From Haemonchus contortus (taxonomy: Eukaryota > Nematoda > Chromadorea > Rhabditida > Trichostrongylidae): DNA of 64,000 bases. The translations under genes were made by a program, and so were the position numbers. The stretch covers positions 13,431,440 through 13,495,439 of the forward strand of contig LS997563.1 in NCBI GenBank assembly GCA_000469685.2, written 5' to 3'. This document shows positions 14,427-26,155 of the stretch, piece after piece. Each line of letters starts with the position of its first letter. Within the stretch, counting starts at the first letter, position 1. Below the pieces are notes generated by a model. The model worked only from the letters and a program-made list of their open reading frames with translations, was not told the DNA's origin and searched no databases.

Positions 14427-16289
14427 GTGTTGTCAGGCTGTGCCATCATCCACTAGCAATCCCAGCTATCCCATCCTACCACCTTACCAAATCTGAACCC
14501 TCCAAACTCTTCGATCTAATCGCTGTTGGCCCCGGCCTACACGAATTTGCAGTAACTGATGGGAGTCAGTTGAAAAGTTTTTCTGAATGAGAGTATATTT
14601 CCAGCGAACTGGAAAGAAAAGGAAATGCCAGGTGACGTTCTTCACGAAGTATGGGAGGAAAGTGGACAACATTTGCAGTAAAATGGATACGCTGACTGAC
14701 TACAGCGCTTCGGTCGTGGATGCCTCCAAACGATGAAAAGACGGCAGCCGATACTTAGTTCATAATTTGACTGATAAGTGCATATGTGATTTACCTTGAA
14801 TAAAACGGTTTTTCATGCATTCATGTCGATTTCTGGCTCTATACACTTTTGCCCTGAAAATGATTTTTTCTGTCTTCACGACTCACACATTGTGAGCATT
14901 CATGACGCAAAAATTGATGATTGGAAATTGAATATATTAGAGCCAGTGTACCTGATTCTAGCGTACAGTGTAGTGTTGGCATGTAGGAGCCGGTGTGCTC
15001 GAAGATCAACCTGGAAATTTAATGTAATCTTGTATAGAAAGATATTTTCAGGAACTCTCCAATAAAAAATGGGTCCAATGGTCCAGTGTAATGGGGACTT
15101 GAGTCACTTATTTATTGATCAAATCCACTAGACCTCCATATCTCAAGATGACGTAAGAAATACAGACGCCGCTCCTTGAGCTCACGGATCTTCAATAGGG
15201 TAATGGCGGTGTAAGTATTACACTTCAGGCAATTAAGCCACAAGGCTTTTTTATCGAATTGAAATCTGGCCTATTTACCGGCTAGGAGAAGGTGTACCTG
15301 ATGAGGGCTGAATGAAGCCGAGGTGCCCTGGCTGACGTGAAAGGGCCAACAAAAGGTTAGAACTCCATAGCGTATGGCAACTTGGAATCCGGATGACATC
15401 TTCTGAGGAACAAAGCTTGATTTTAGGCGTGGTGTTGTTGTAATCACGGTCCTGGGCTTAAAAAATACCTTCTACGCTTACGATCCGTCTGAAGCACGAT
15501 CTCAACAAAGGAAAGCAAAGCTTCTCTCCCTGAGAACGTGCTCCAGACGGATCGTGGCAAAGTTGAGATCGTGATATTGAGATCGGTTGCCATCCGGACC
15601 AAAGCAGTCGACCCTTTTTACATTTGAAACATTTTCTCTATTAAGAATTTTCACAGATTTTTTTAGGTGGAACTATGAGTAGTAAATTCATTGTTTTCGA
15701 TAGCAAGTAGGATGTCGGAATGGAACGAACATAGCCCCATGGATGAACAGTGGTTCAAAAGTTTCACAAATGTTCCACTCAAAGGGATTGTTCCAATAGA
15801 AGTCATGCCGGTGGGGGGTATAACCTAAAAAGACAAAAAGGGTCTCGCTTCTAAACATAGCAATATTTACCCTTCAGCACTGATTCCTCTAAACATCTGA
15901 CACTACCAAAGGAACGTGGCCATGCTATGAAATCGTCCAGGAGTTGTGCTCCTCTCTTTCAGTCCACACCTGCAGATGCACTACGATTGTTTCCCCATCC
16001 TGATCGCCGAATGGATCTGCTCAAACCGTGATTCCAATTCAGCAGTTTGACCTCTCATTGTGTCTAGTCTCTTGCCATTAACCATTTACCATGTGTGATT
16101 CCTGGCTTCAGCAACAGCTTCTTTAAATTAAATCCATCTCGTATAATTGCATTCCATGTCGCCCAGCCGGCGATCAACCATCTGGCCCTCCGTAGACATT
16201 TTTCAACACAATTCTGTGCTGTTTTCGGTACCCTCCTTTTTTCACGACCATACAATGGAGAGGGCATTACACATGACCAAAAAAACGAA
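14427..16289. other. Intergenic, one inverted repeat, no gene
   Basis: Apart from the inverted repeat at 15481-15573, no gene or shared repeat is recognised. Open frames here are short and lack coding character. Confidence 0.45.
15481..15573. repeat. Overlapping inverted repeats
   Basis: CGATCCGTCTGAAGCACG (15481-15498) pairs with CGTGCTCCAGACGGATCG (15537-15554), 17 of 18 positions. CACGATCTCAAC (15495-15506) also pairs exactly with GTTGAGATCGTG (15562-15573). The left arms overlap, so the two stems are mutually exclusive at their shared bases. Confidence 0.85.
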
Positions 16290-16735
16290 GGCGGAGGTGG
16301 TGTAATGGCAAGTAGCGCAGAAACACCCGCACGGTCACGGGTTCAAATCCCAGATCGATATCCGCTCGGGCCAACTAAGCCTCCATATCTCCGGGGTCGG
16401 TTAATTAGCACCAGGCTAAAAGGATAAAAGCACTGGCTTGTACATCGGCTGCACTTCGCAACTCATTGTATGTATAGGACACATACGCATTCAATACGTC
16501 ATTACAATTCTGAATGGAAGGCGAATGCAGGGCACATCCTTCAGACAGGATTGATCAGCGACCGAAGACGTTATTCTTTTTATCGAAGTTCATGGAGGAA
16601 TGACTGTCAGAAACAAGAAATTCTCGAGTCCTTTGAATATGCTTCAGGATTTGCAAAAAGTTTTTTTTACCCAAAAAGTTACGGTTTCAGAGGGAGCATT
16701 TGTATGTGGGCTGCATTTTCGGTTCTAGTGGTCCC
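16290..16735 (+). mobile_element. tRNA-derived SINE with long 3' body, copy 3
   Basis: Head with A box TGGTGTAATGG and B box GGTTCAAATCCC, followed past the usual SINE end by a body (TTCATGGAGGAATGACTGTC, AATATGCTTCAGGATTTGC, GTTACGGTTTCAGAGGGAGC) shared with the copies at 27.6, 36.0 and 38.3 kb. The body seems interrupted by a group A MITE and resumes at about 17066. Confidence 0.78.
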
Positions 16736-17065
16736 GTCAGAGTCTTTTGCTGATACTAGGGTTTTCTTGTTTATTTATGCTTATAAGTGAATGAATTTTT
16801 GCTTACCATTGTCTGTTATTCGCACCAGGACCCACACGCGCGCAGTGTAACACACTGTTTAGCTTGTCCGGACCCGTACTCTTCTTCATTTTTCCAGTTT
16901 CACTCTCGTCCAGCCCCCTTTTGATAGATTTTTCGAAGCCTTTTTTCACTTTGGAAACACCGATGCACGCAGTTTCTTCACCTCAGTCGCACTAGTTTCG
17001 ATCTTGTCTTCCATTGTTCATCATAACCTGGATTACCCAAAATTATCGTGAACTGTGCCTTTAAG
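16736..17065 (-). mobile_element. MITE group A, copy 3 (partial)
   Basis: Ends AATTATCGTGAACTGTGCCTTTAA at 17064. The left part starts near GATACTAGGGTTTTCTTG, so about half of the element is missing. It interrupts a SINE body. Confidence 0.75.
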
Positions 17066-17300
17066 TGAATATGTTTTTCGGAAAAGTGGAGTATTTTATC
17101 AAAAAAAAGTATCTGAAGTTGTCAATAAATTTGCAAAAGATCAACTAGAATTAGGATGTAATTCTGATAGGGACAAGAAGGAAAAAGATGAGTGAAGATG
17201 TACCGATGTCTCCATTTTCCAAAACCCTACCAACTTTAGAGGAGGGGCTTCAAGCAAAAGGAGGAGCGCATTATGAAAATCAGCCCGATAGGGTAGTTGG
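17066..17300 (+). repeat. Distal body of the long SINE variant
   Basis: Matches, in reverse orientation, the segment at 35780-36000: TTTGCAAAAG followed by CAACTA, GATAGGGA, ATTTTCCAAAACC and GGAGG. The short open frame here has the string PFSKTLP, also present in the 35.8-kb copy, but this is best read as shared repeat sequence and not as a gene. Confidence 0.65.
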
Positions 17301-17417
17301 AAAATGTGAGGATGATTTTAAGCACTTGGCGATTATTATCTGTCTTGTGCTATTTGCCAGAGCTACATATACTGCCAAACGACACATAACACTCTTTCAT
17401 GGAAATAGAGAAGTCTC

Positions 17418-17705
17418 GGGAAGAGGTGGTGTAGCGGCAAGTGGCGCACTATATCACGCGCACGGTCAGGGGTTCGAACCCCGGATCGATGCCTGCCTAG
17501 CCAACCAACCTTTCCATCCCGGGGCCGGTTAATTGTACCAGACTCGTCTGGGAGGATAAAAGCACTGGCTTGTATATCGGCTGGCCACCGCAAGTCATTG
17601 TATAGGCCACATACGCACTCATTTCGCCACTACGACTCTGAATGGAAGAGAGTGCGGCGGCGCATCCCTCAGACGGGATTGATTGACGCCAAAAACTTTA
17701 TCCTA
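17418..17705 (+). mobile_element. tRNA-derived SINE, copy 4
   Basis: A box TGGTGTAGCGG and B box GGTTCGAACCCC are both close to the tRNA consensus; the body matches through GACGGGATTGATTGACGCC. One of the most intact heads. Confidence 0.87.
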
Positions 17706-18337
17706 CATCCTTTAGGCTCAACAGAAACTACGCGGACACGTGCTCAGAAAGACGACCTGTGGCTTTCTTTCTTTTTTTTACAAAGCATTTTCTTTGACAC
17801 GATGGGCTGAAGCACGGGTAAGAGTCTTGGGTATTGCTGAAAGTATGGAAGTGGAGCTGTAATTGCTGTATTCCAGAGGACCACCTTTTTACAGAGAATT
17901 TCTGGGAACAGTTAGGCTTGAATAAGTGGTCAGTTTCTTAGCAATATCATCGACGCACAAGGAACCTAGTGGATCAAGTTGAGCTCGAATGATTGATTCG
18001 TTCCTTAGCATCATCGCCAGCACGCAAGGGCAATAGACATTTTGTTACTCTGGATGGGAATCCGTCTGAACCAGGTGAAGGCACAGCACTGTGTGCGCTG
18101 AAACAATCGTCGCTCGACTTGCCAGTCTCAACTTCTGCTTTCTCCGTTCTGCCATTCACATTACCATCACCGTGTGGGAGTAAGATGCGTTTTTTCTATA
18201 CTGAACGGCTTGTGACAAAGCAGTGCAGCTGCTTCTATAAGGGATGACTCGAAGCACTGTTGTGAAAGGCTTTACGGTCATTGCAGCTTTTACCTGCAGC
18301 TTACCCATGCGTGGCGTTAAGGGTTTGGCTTGTGGCC
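17706..18337. other. Intergenic, nothing recognised
   Basis: Contains an 84-codon open frame at 17993-18247 with no recognisable domain. No repeat shared elsewhere in the window was seen. Confidence 0.4.
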
Positions 18338-18984
18338 ATAATTTCGGATAGTCCAGATTATGACGAAAAATGGAAGATAAGATGCAAAGTAGTGCGATGA
18401 AGGCGAAGAAACTGCGTGAATAGGTGTTTCCAAAGTAAAAAAAAAGCTTCAAAAAATCGTCAAAAAGGGGGCAGGCTGAGAACGAAACCAGAAAAATGAA
18501 GTAGAGTGGGGCGTTCGGGCGAGCTACACTGCGTGCGTGTGGGTCCTGGTGCGAATAACAGACTAGGTAAGCAAAAATCATTCACTTATAAGCATAAATA
18601 AACAAAGAAAACCCTAGTAACAGCAAAAGTAGCTCATCTTTTTCAGCCTCCAAGAGTGGGAAATTAAATAAGGGATCGCGGCAGCAACAAGAAAAACAGA
18701 GGAAAAAAGAATGGGAGAGAAACATCGCCTCATCACTTGGCATGAGCTGATTGTGCGTGGGTCCTGGAACGAATATTCGCAATCTGTATTGTCTCGACAC
18801 TCGTCTAAGGTGACATCGATCGAGGGGCGTTGAAGCCAATTAAACCAAGCAGCAATAGGGTTCCACTATGCCCTAAGCGCCTAGATTGTGGGAGCGAGAG
18901 GGTCCTTTCTATCACCCATGGGGGGGCTGAGTAATCCTGAAAGAAAAACTCAGCAATCTTTTTTATCGTGAACCGTGCCTTTAA
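18338..18984 (+). mobile_element. MITE group A, copy 4
   Basis: Same orientation as the beta-tubulin intron copy. The left side starts AATTTCGGATAGTCCAG without a clean terminal repeat; the right end is TTATCGTGAACCGTGCCTTTAA. It is longer than copy 1 because of extra interior sequence on both sides. Confidence 0.8.
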
Positions 18985-20517
18985 GTACGTATGGAGGTTC
19001 ACATTCGGTGAACGGATGCTGGCTGCACTGAAATCACCACAAATGTTATCTGTAGCCTTTTCCCGAGAGAGGTCTTGCTACCACGATTCGCTCAGAGATC
19101 GTTCGTGTTCTTCGTCGGTCGATGAAGAGCTGGGAGCATGTGCTTGAATCAACCTGGGACGTTTTCTTTGATTATTCAGCTTGAATGACGCGATCGCCAT
19201 TGTAACGGGCACCCACACGTCTTCTGTTTGTACACGAGGACATGTATACCATTGCATCGGCTCACGTGGGGAAACGATGACAACGTACAGTGATTTCAAA
19301 AGTATTAACCAAATCAAAAGAAGGTGGGGCTCGGACATCGAATCTCAGCCCAGTCCAAGCAGAGCAAACTTCATGATTCTGATGTTGGCTCCAGATTTCG
19401 CTAGTCGTTGTCGGAAGCATATTCCTCATGGCATTGACGGTGACTGTCCTCAATACTTCATTAAAATTCGACGGCCTTTTATAGGACTTTCATTGTTCTT
19501 GATGAATTGAGCGACACTTTCACCTTCACTTCACAGCGCCGGCATTCACAATAGGGCCACATTCAGGTCTTTGTTGGAGGTGCTTCCAAAGCACATCGAG
19601 CAAAGGTGCTGTGGTCTACCTCATAATGAAAGAGAAGAACAGAGAGTTTGAAGCGATAGAGGGAGTTTTTGGGGATGAGAAAGTGATATGGAAGGCCGAA
19701 TTTCTGTACTAGGTCGCTTTTCCTTTTTTACTATGAAATGCGAGGGCAAAGCAGTCAATCGAAGTGTCCTAATGGTATCCTAATGACTGGGAACTGGTGA
19801 AAAAGCGCATAGAAAGCAGTTCTCCACTGCAAATATGGTTGGATACCAATAACTGTCCTGTGCAAAGACAGAATATGTTTGAACACCATCTCCTATAGCA
19901 ATTTCATTGTGAATGTTCACTATTCGATGATTGGTTTGTCCCGAAAAAGTAATTAAAACTTCAAGATGAGAGTAGACAAGAGAGGACAACGAACTGTCAT
20001 TCGACTATCGAGCTTCAGTTGAAGATGAGAGGTTGTCATCCTAGCACAGCACTGTAATATGGAGGCCTTGGTTTTACCGTTAATCAGTTCTTGTTGCTGG
20101 AACGCTGCTTCTAACCCATGCTACAACACCATCACCGAAATTTCCATGGAAAGCTGAACTGCCCAACATTCTGGAGTTGAACAGTTCCTGGACAATACCG
20201 ATGACATAAATGGTCAGCATGAAAGGGAGCTGCAAGTTCAGCAATGTTCACCATAAGAGTTCAAGAAATGCATGTGAAGGGGATAAGTTTTCTGGCAAAG
20301 AAAAATTTACGAGAGGTTGCAAAAACCTGCAGTTTGAATTGCAACAGAAATGAGAGACATAATACAAACCAAATGTTTAGAAATGCACGGAAATATGTAT
20401 CTCATTGAACGCGGCTAATTTGAACATGATCAGATGATGTGTATCCTTTTGAGGGCTACTTCAACATGAAAGTCACACTACGCTGACTCGAGTAAAACTG
20501 GTATTTTTACCACTATG
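18985..20517. other. Intergenic, no supported gene
   Basis: A minus-strand open frame at 19078-19338 ends in a Ser/Asp/Glu-rich string (SSSSTDEEHE) and might be a terminal exon, but neither a partner exon nor a family is seen. Confidence 0.4.
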
Positions 20518-20685
20518 GCTGCTGTCATAGTCGACGATTCGACCGCGAACGCGCGAGCGAGCGACCGAGGGCGGCGCTTGCCCCTTCCCCTTGTTTACAA
20601 CTGAAACTTGGTCGATACCGCCGAGCAAGTAGTCCTCCGGTCGGTCGCTCGCCCACAAGCCGAATCGTGGACTATGAAAGCAGCC
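20518..20685. mobile_element. Foldback element family C, copy 1
   Basis: GGCTGCTGTCATAGTCGACGATT at the left is mirrored by AATCGTGGACTATGAAAGCAGCC at the right. The interior carries GAGCGAGCGACCGA and CGGTCGGTCGCTCG runs and GGGCGGCGCTTGCCCC. It is homologous to 42838-43059. Confidence 0.82.
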
Positions 20686-22611
20686 AATGAGCGCCACAAA
20701 AGGATGACCATCGCCACGGCGAAAAGTCGTCTAGAAGGGGTAGGGCGAGAGCTTGAAATTCAATGGTTTCGCTTCAACTACTTCCTCAACACTGTAGGGC
20801 AAAATAAGCGATTTTTGAGCCTACAGTCACCACTTCTAGATTGAGTGACCATCAAAGGGCCGAAGTACCCTCTGAGTACATAATTAGTCTATGTCTAAAA
20901 TATGAAACAAAATTGAATTGATGTAGTTTATTCGAATTTGATGAACTATCTATTATGAAATTGTGAAGCGAAATTCTTAGTATGGCACCGTAAAAAGCTG
21001 GGAGAAGGGATCAGCGACGTGAGGAATCGTGACTGATTCGATGCTGACTCGCCCCTCAACATCTCAGCGTAATGCTGTAGTTTGAGAGAGGAGTAGGCTG
21101 ACAAACTAGCGATGTGTTGTGGAAAACGTGTGTTGGAATGTTTCTCTCAACGTGGTCTGGAAGAGTTGCGTCGACCCCGACATGCGTGAAGTTCCCCGTA
21201 CATTCCTGTCTGAGTCGTTTCCCGAGTTCGGTCATAGTGCGAAGGAAACAAGAACGTTTTTTTTTTCGAGTTTTGCATTGCATTGTTTTTGATAAGCAGA
21301 GGCGAGGATTAAAAACGTAGCCTCGCTGAGTACAGGCTTGGTCCACACTCTTGACCACACTAATGTTGTCGACGTTTACCATTCCCGTGCTTCGGTGCGA
21401 CTGCTATAGATGTCGGAATGAATATCAGTTTATTAGTATCTTTGCGATTCAGAGATCAGTCCGGTAGTGGGTCGTGAATAGGAAGGAGCAGGGCCTAGAG
21501 GCGACGTCCGTGGGAGGCGAGGAGGAGGTCCAGGCCCGGACCAAGTCCTTTTGGTAGACGATCGTCGAGTGTCCTCCTTCTGTCGTTCTGCACGAGCCTT
21601 AAATACATCAGATGAGTCAGCTGTTGAAACCTCACCCGCTCTCTCACCTCCCAGCCTTTAAGCTTCTACTCAGTCATCGTCACCCCGTAAGGAACCCATT
21701 GAAGGAAAGAATGGTTCACCTATAATTACTGCTACTACTCATGAACTTCACTCTCCCTTACTCCACTCAGCTATTCCTGCCTACTTTTACTATTATGGCT
21801 TGACAAGGGAAGCCTAACAGGGATACAGAACCGAGTGCTGCCATCATACGATAGAAACTTTGATAGACGCAGTTGTTGAATAAGGAATCTTCGGAATGGC
21901 GCTTTGAAAAAATGAGTATACTTAATTTTTTGTTCGACAAGATTCTGCAGCTATCCACGATTTCGATTTCGCGGTTTGACGACACACCCATTCATATTGT
22001 GATAATAATGGTTTTACTTAGTCCTCATCTCCTTACCGATGCGAAATGAAGTGTCATGAGAAAAGCGCTTAGTTCCGAGCCAACGGAGTTACTGTGTGAT
22101 GCAATGTGATAAAGAACACATCGGATACATCAAAGGATACGTCGTTGGTAGGTAGAATTCGGAGCAGCGTAGCCGTTAAGTTGCTCTCCATTAAAAAATG
22201 AAAGCGCAAGTAAGGATCAGTGAAATGAAGCCTCATTTTTGGTGGCGATTCAGACTGAGACGAAAATGGGGCACGGCAATACGATCCTTGCAGTAATCTG
22301 GTGGTGGGAGCTGGCTTGAACGCTTAATCGGCTGCAAAGCACCCAGCTGTCCTTGATAAGAGCCCTTTTCGATGGACCGTGTATTTGAGTTGCTCAGAAG
22401 TTGTGAACCCAAAAGGATTTGTGCTTTGGACTGAGATATATTGAACATAAAATCGCGCGTGAAGTGCAATTTATTTCGTCCGAGCCCACTGTAAGGATTG
22501 GGATACCACTATTAATATCAATACTATCATTATTCTCACTACCATACTATTTTTGCTATTATTGTATGATAGGGAGCTGTCTTACTGTACATATTCAAGG
22601 AGCTAAGTTTA
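20686..22611. other. Intergenic, nothing recognised
   Basis: Several open frames of 60-110 codons overlap on both strands without recognisable domains. No shared repeat was noticed. Confidence 0.4.
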
Positions 22612-22730
22612 TCTGTTGGTGTGTCGGTATGTGCGACCGAAAATTCGTAGCTCCCTTTCCCCAAAACTCATTGCCAGAGCCTATGAACTTGGAAGGGGTG
22701 CAGGCGGGTGGATGAGAACACTGATAGTAA
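22612..22730 (+). repeat. Solitary diverged satellite unit with its leader
   Basis: TCTGTTGGTGTGTCGGTATG, then GACCGAAAATTCGTAGCTCC, then GCAGGCGGGTGGATGAGAACAC parallels the order at 61789-61920 (TCTGTTGG, GACCGGAAATTCATAACTCC, GGGGGGCAGGATGGGAACAC). Only one unit is present. Confidence 0.72.
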
Positions 22731-23028
22731 ATGACAAGACTGGACTCCACCCTTTTGCTCGAAGCATGCGCAGAAGTTATTCTGTTGGCGTTTGAGTTTG
22801 GAAGGCTACAGGGCAAAAACCTTGAGGAACGAACCAAGTTGTTCAGAGGCACTGTTCAAGTTAAGGATGGTTTCTGAGTTTTCTCCCTTGGATGGACCTG
22901 TCTCTTAACGAAAAACAATCAAGAGAGATCGTGATAAGGGACTCCAGAACCGGCTTAGCGGACTTATATACTCGAGGTGGACAAGTTTCTGAGCGTTGTA
23001 ATAGCTGTTCAAGTTGCACCGTTTGCCC
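22731..23028. other. Intergenic, nothing recognised
   Basis: No feature seen. Confidence 0.4.
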
Positions 23029-23300
23029 CGGGACCCACACCTTGCAAGCAGGCAGTTACTTCAGCCAGATGTATTCAATAGCGCGCGCATTCAAGCAGCT
23101 TCTCTGAGTACCCCTTCCATGCAGTTCTTTTTCTAAGTTTCTTACCCAACCCCTTACTTAACTTCGTTTTTCAATATTTTTATTTCTCTGAATACGCCGA
23201 TGTGCGCGTTTTCTTCGCCCTTTTTGCACTATTCTGGACTATCACTTCCATTATTCATCTTAAATTAGATACCCCAAAATTATCGTGAACTGTGCCTCCA
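23029..23300 (-). mobile_element. MITE group A, copy 5 (partial)
   Basis: Begins within the conserved GGGACCCACACC string and ends AATTATCGTGAACTGTGCCT, keeping only one terminal repeat. Confidence 0.75.
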
Positions 23301-23600
23301 AACTCTCACCATGATTCGAGTAGGACTCTGTTCATAGTGAACTGGGGCCCACGAAGTGCGGCTCGGTGAGCGTGCTCCCGGAAACTAGAGCATCTGAGCT
23401 CGGAAGTGATTTGGGCTAAACTCAACATGAAAAGTGGAGAGCCCTTCGCTAGCAGGGCAATGCTATATCATAAAATTAGCAATATTGTTATCAATATTAA
23501 AATATTATTGATATTGTTATTGACATTTTTATCAGTACACAATACAAACATTATATTCAAGGTTTAATTGTGTGAGATTTTATGAATTAGTTATCATATA
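23301..23600. other. AT-rich spacer with imperfect inverted repeat
   Basis: CAATATTGTTATCAATATT and AATATTATTGATATTGTTATTG near 23480-23523 form an imperfect palindrome. No gene. Confidence 0.5.
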
Positions 23601-24321
23601 TCAGGTTGAGTCATAAGTCCTCGGACAAAGTGATAGTGATGTTTTCTAGTGATCATAACTCGGGAAAGAGGTGATGAAAAAAGACCCGCGTGGCAATGTT
23701 AGTGTGAAAATCTCTTCCAAATACATACCAATGAACACATCAACTGTTTCCTTTCCTACAAAAATGCCCCATGATTTCAAGCCGTCGCAACTCCACCTCC
23801 GCAACACAACCCTATTACTTTTTTTATCTGGTCAAGAATCCGCGGAGATCGATAAACGTATTAAGGAAGTTTACAAGGAGATTGCTCCTGCTAGATGCAC
23901 AATTTACAAGTGGCACTCGAAGTTCACGTCGGAAGACTATTTCATCGAAGATGAAGACCGTCCGAGGCATTCATTGGAGTTGGGTTTAGACGTGCTGCGG
24001 AGTCAGATGGAAACCGATCCGTATCAAACTACTCGTGGACTGGCAGTCACTCTTGGAGAGTCAGTCTACAGTTATTTGTGCATTGAAGTCAATCAGCAAG
24101 GTGCGAAAGTTCGGTCGATGAGTGCCTCAAGCTTTGAAGCAGTATGCCTTCTCTCCTCACGCTCAAGCGCAGGAAACGGTCAGATGTAGTCGTCGATATA
24201 TATTTGGAAGAGCTTTTTATACTCTATCTAACGATGCGCGTCCATTTTCGTCGCCTCTTTCCCGAGTTGCGACCTCTAGAAGTCGTCATTATCACATTGT
24301 CCAAGGACTTATGATTCACCC
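23601..24321 (+). mobile_element. Mariner element (second type) with decayed N-terminal transposase
   Basis: About 70-bp terminal inverted repeats: the left end with TTGAGTCATAAGTCCTCGGA and CTCGGGAAAGAGG is mirrored at the right by CCTCTTTCCCGAG and TCCAAGGACTTATGATTCA. Inside, an open frame from 23671 carries a mariner N-terminal DNA-binding region (about residues 45-130; TIYKWHSKF, QTTRGLAVTLG). After that the frame shifts: the next frame reads KVRKFGR, stop, VPQALKQY, where mariners have a Trp in place of the stop. The catalytic domain is absent. It is a non-autonomous, inactive copy, different in sequence from the AGGTTGATGCATAA-ended mariners. Confidence 0.85.
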
Positions 24322-24426
24322 AGTATCATCACCAACCGTTGTAGGGTTGATTCGTTCATGCCGTTGATGTTTTACCTCACTGTGTTTGAGCGCACCGCTG
24401 CGTGCATCAAAATAAATAAATAAATA
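24322..24426 (+). repeat. Probable non-LTR retrotransposon 3' tail, copy 1
   Basis: CCAACCGTTGTAGGGTTGA ... CTGCGTGCATCAAAATAAAT followed by an AAATA repeat matches 34597-34697. An A-rich short-unit tail at a constant point is typical of RTE-like elements, but no reverse transcriptase is visible. Confidence 0.55.
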
Positions 24427-25828
24427 TATCATAAATCATAATACTGCCAACAGCAGTAGCAGTTATAATCATTATTATCAATGTTTCATTGCAAATACTA
24501 CATTATTACGAGTTCTGTCTTTATTGGCGAGTTTGGCGCTGCATTGTACATAATATATTATATAATCACAGCACAATCATTACATCAAAATGAAAAGAAA
24601 ATGCTAAGAAGTGGTCTTGTCCGTGGAAACTTGATAAGGAGAGAGGAACCGATAGACGAAATGATGAGTTATCCTTAACTTGACTATAAGAGATTCCCTC
24701 CCCTCTCTCTTTTCCTTCTCTTCTTCTCCTTTCCGATGTTTTCAGTCAGGAACTCTTCAAAAGGCATTAATCATTCCCCTTTCTGAGATGAGCGTTGTTT
24801 AAATGCGTATGTTACCTCTACAATGAGGTGGCCAGCCAATGTACCAGTCAGAACCTCCATCCTCGCAGTCGAGCCTGCTACCCATTACCCGACCCCAGAG
24901 CAACGGAGAGTTTGCTTGGCATGGTGGAAATGGAAACACAAGTCGTCCATAAATATTTAACAGTAGTCCTCATGTTGTCTTGCTCTTTACCAACTTTTGA
25001 CTCCTCTCTCCTGACTTTAGAAGGCATTTGAAGGAATATCCACTGAGTTAAGTGTTAAAACTTGAATACGCTTCTTTTCGTCCTTTACACTCACGTGTTA
25101 TTACCCAAAGATGGACAGGAAGCGGGACAAAATATTGGCATCATTTAGCTATTGTTCTTTTACTGTTGGCAGTAAGAACTTCTCATTTGTGTGCAGAGTT
25201 TTGCAAGCTTGCAACGTACTTGAATAGTTTTTTTTCTATGTATCGGGAATGGTACAAATTTTGTTTACATCGAATTTCAAACAGAAAAAGCCAACGCTCT
25301 CTGAAACCAAGTCGCACTGGCAGGAGAAGGGGAAACCTCGGCCTTCATTAGCGGCTGCAAATGGCGCCCCGATGAAAAAGCGACACTTGCATTTGCAGAA
25401 GCTCGTGTCGGCTGGCATTTGGCTTTTTGCATGCCATTCAGACGCCGTTCCAGAACGACTTAATTGCACGAGACTTTTCCACCTTTCACCATCAACGCCA
25501 CGAAAAACCAATCATCATCGTGATCGAGCGAATGTCAGCATTTTTCTTCCGATCGTAGGGCTGTCATCTTGAAGAATGGCAGCACCCTGTGCCGGAATGC
25601 ACATCTGTTTGAAGTTTTCTGAAGGACTCCTTGCGCAAATCCAGCAATTTGTAATTATAACTTGTCAGATAGCCAGTCGAGTCTGATGGCCAACTGTGAC
25701 TTTCGTGAGCATTTTTATCTTTCCAAAAAGTTTAGTACAGCCTAATCGATCTCCAGCCACAGAGGGGCAGACCGCTTGATTGATGTAGGTAAATACATAT
25801 TTCCCAATTGGCTTAACTTATGAAAACT
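24427..25828. other. Intergenic with a SINE fragment
   Basis: A worn SINE fragment lies at 24800-24930 (minus). The remainder, including overlapping frames of about 100 codons at 25052-25572, shows nothing recognisable. Confidence 0.4.
24800..24930 (-). mobile_element. tRNA-derived SINE fragment, copy 5
   Basis: GGTGGCCAGCCAATGTACCAGTCAG and ATTACCCGACCCCAGAG correspond to the SINE body; the tRNA-like head is not preserved. Confidence 0.6.
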
Positions 25829-26075
25829 ATTAGGTTCATGCATAATTATTGCGGATTTTTTCGCGGTTTTCTTTCTCTCGATAGAATTTGAATATTGGAT
25901 TCGAGTTTTTTCTAGAAATGATCTACTTGATTTCCTCTACAAGAACATACTCGAAAAATCTATCTGTATATTTGCGAAATGAGGCTTTACTACTTCGAGA
26001 AATATTGGAAGGTGGCCCAGTCATTCCGCGATCTCAGTAACTTTGCGGCGATCGCTCATTAGGTGATCTCGTGAA
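25829..26075 (+). mobile_element. Mariner element, 5' fragment (copy 3)
   Basis: Starts TTAGGTTCATGCATAATTAT. It runs through the N-terminal coding remnant, where one frame reads YYFEKYWKVAQSFRDL, better preserved than in other copies, then stops matching at about 26075. Confidence 0.8.
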
Positions 26076-26155
26076 AGTACATATGATTCCCTAGCGGTCA
26101 AACTCGATTATTTTGATATTTTTTATTTCCCCTGCATTTTACCTGCCTCTATATA

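Noticed and set aside
17188..17532. 114-codon open frame as a gene
   Set aside because: It runs from the distal SINE body into a separate SINE head, so it is a join of two repeats.
18156..18839. Minus-strand open frames of 141 and 85 codons
   Set aside because: They mostly lie in MITE group A; similar frames appear at the homologous positions of other copies with no conserved protein.
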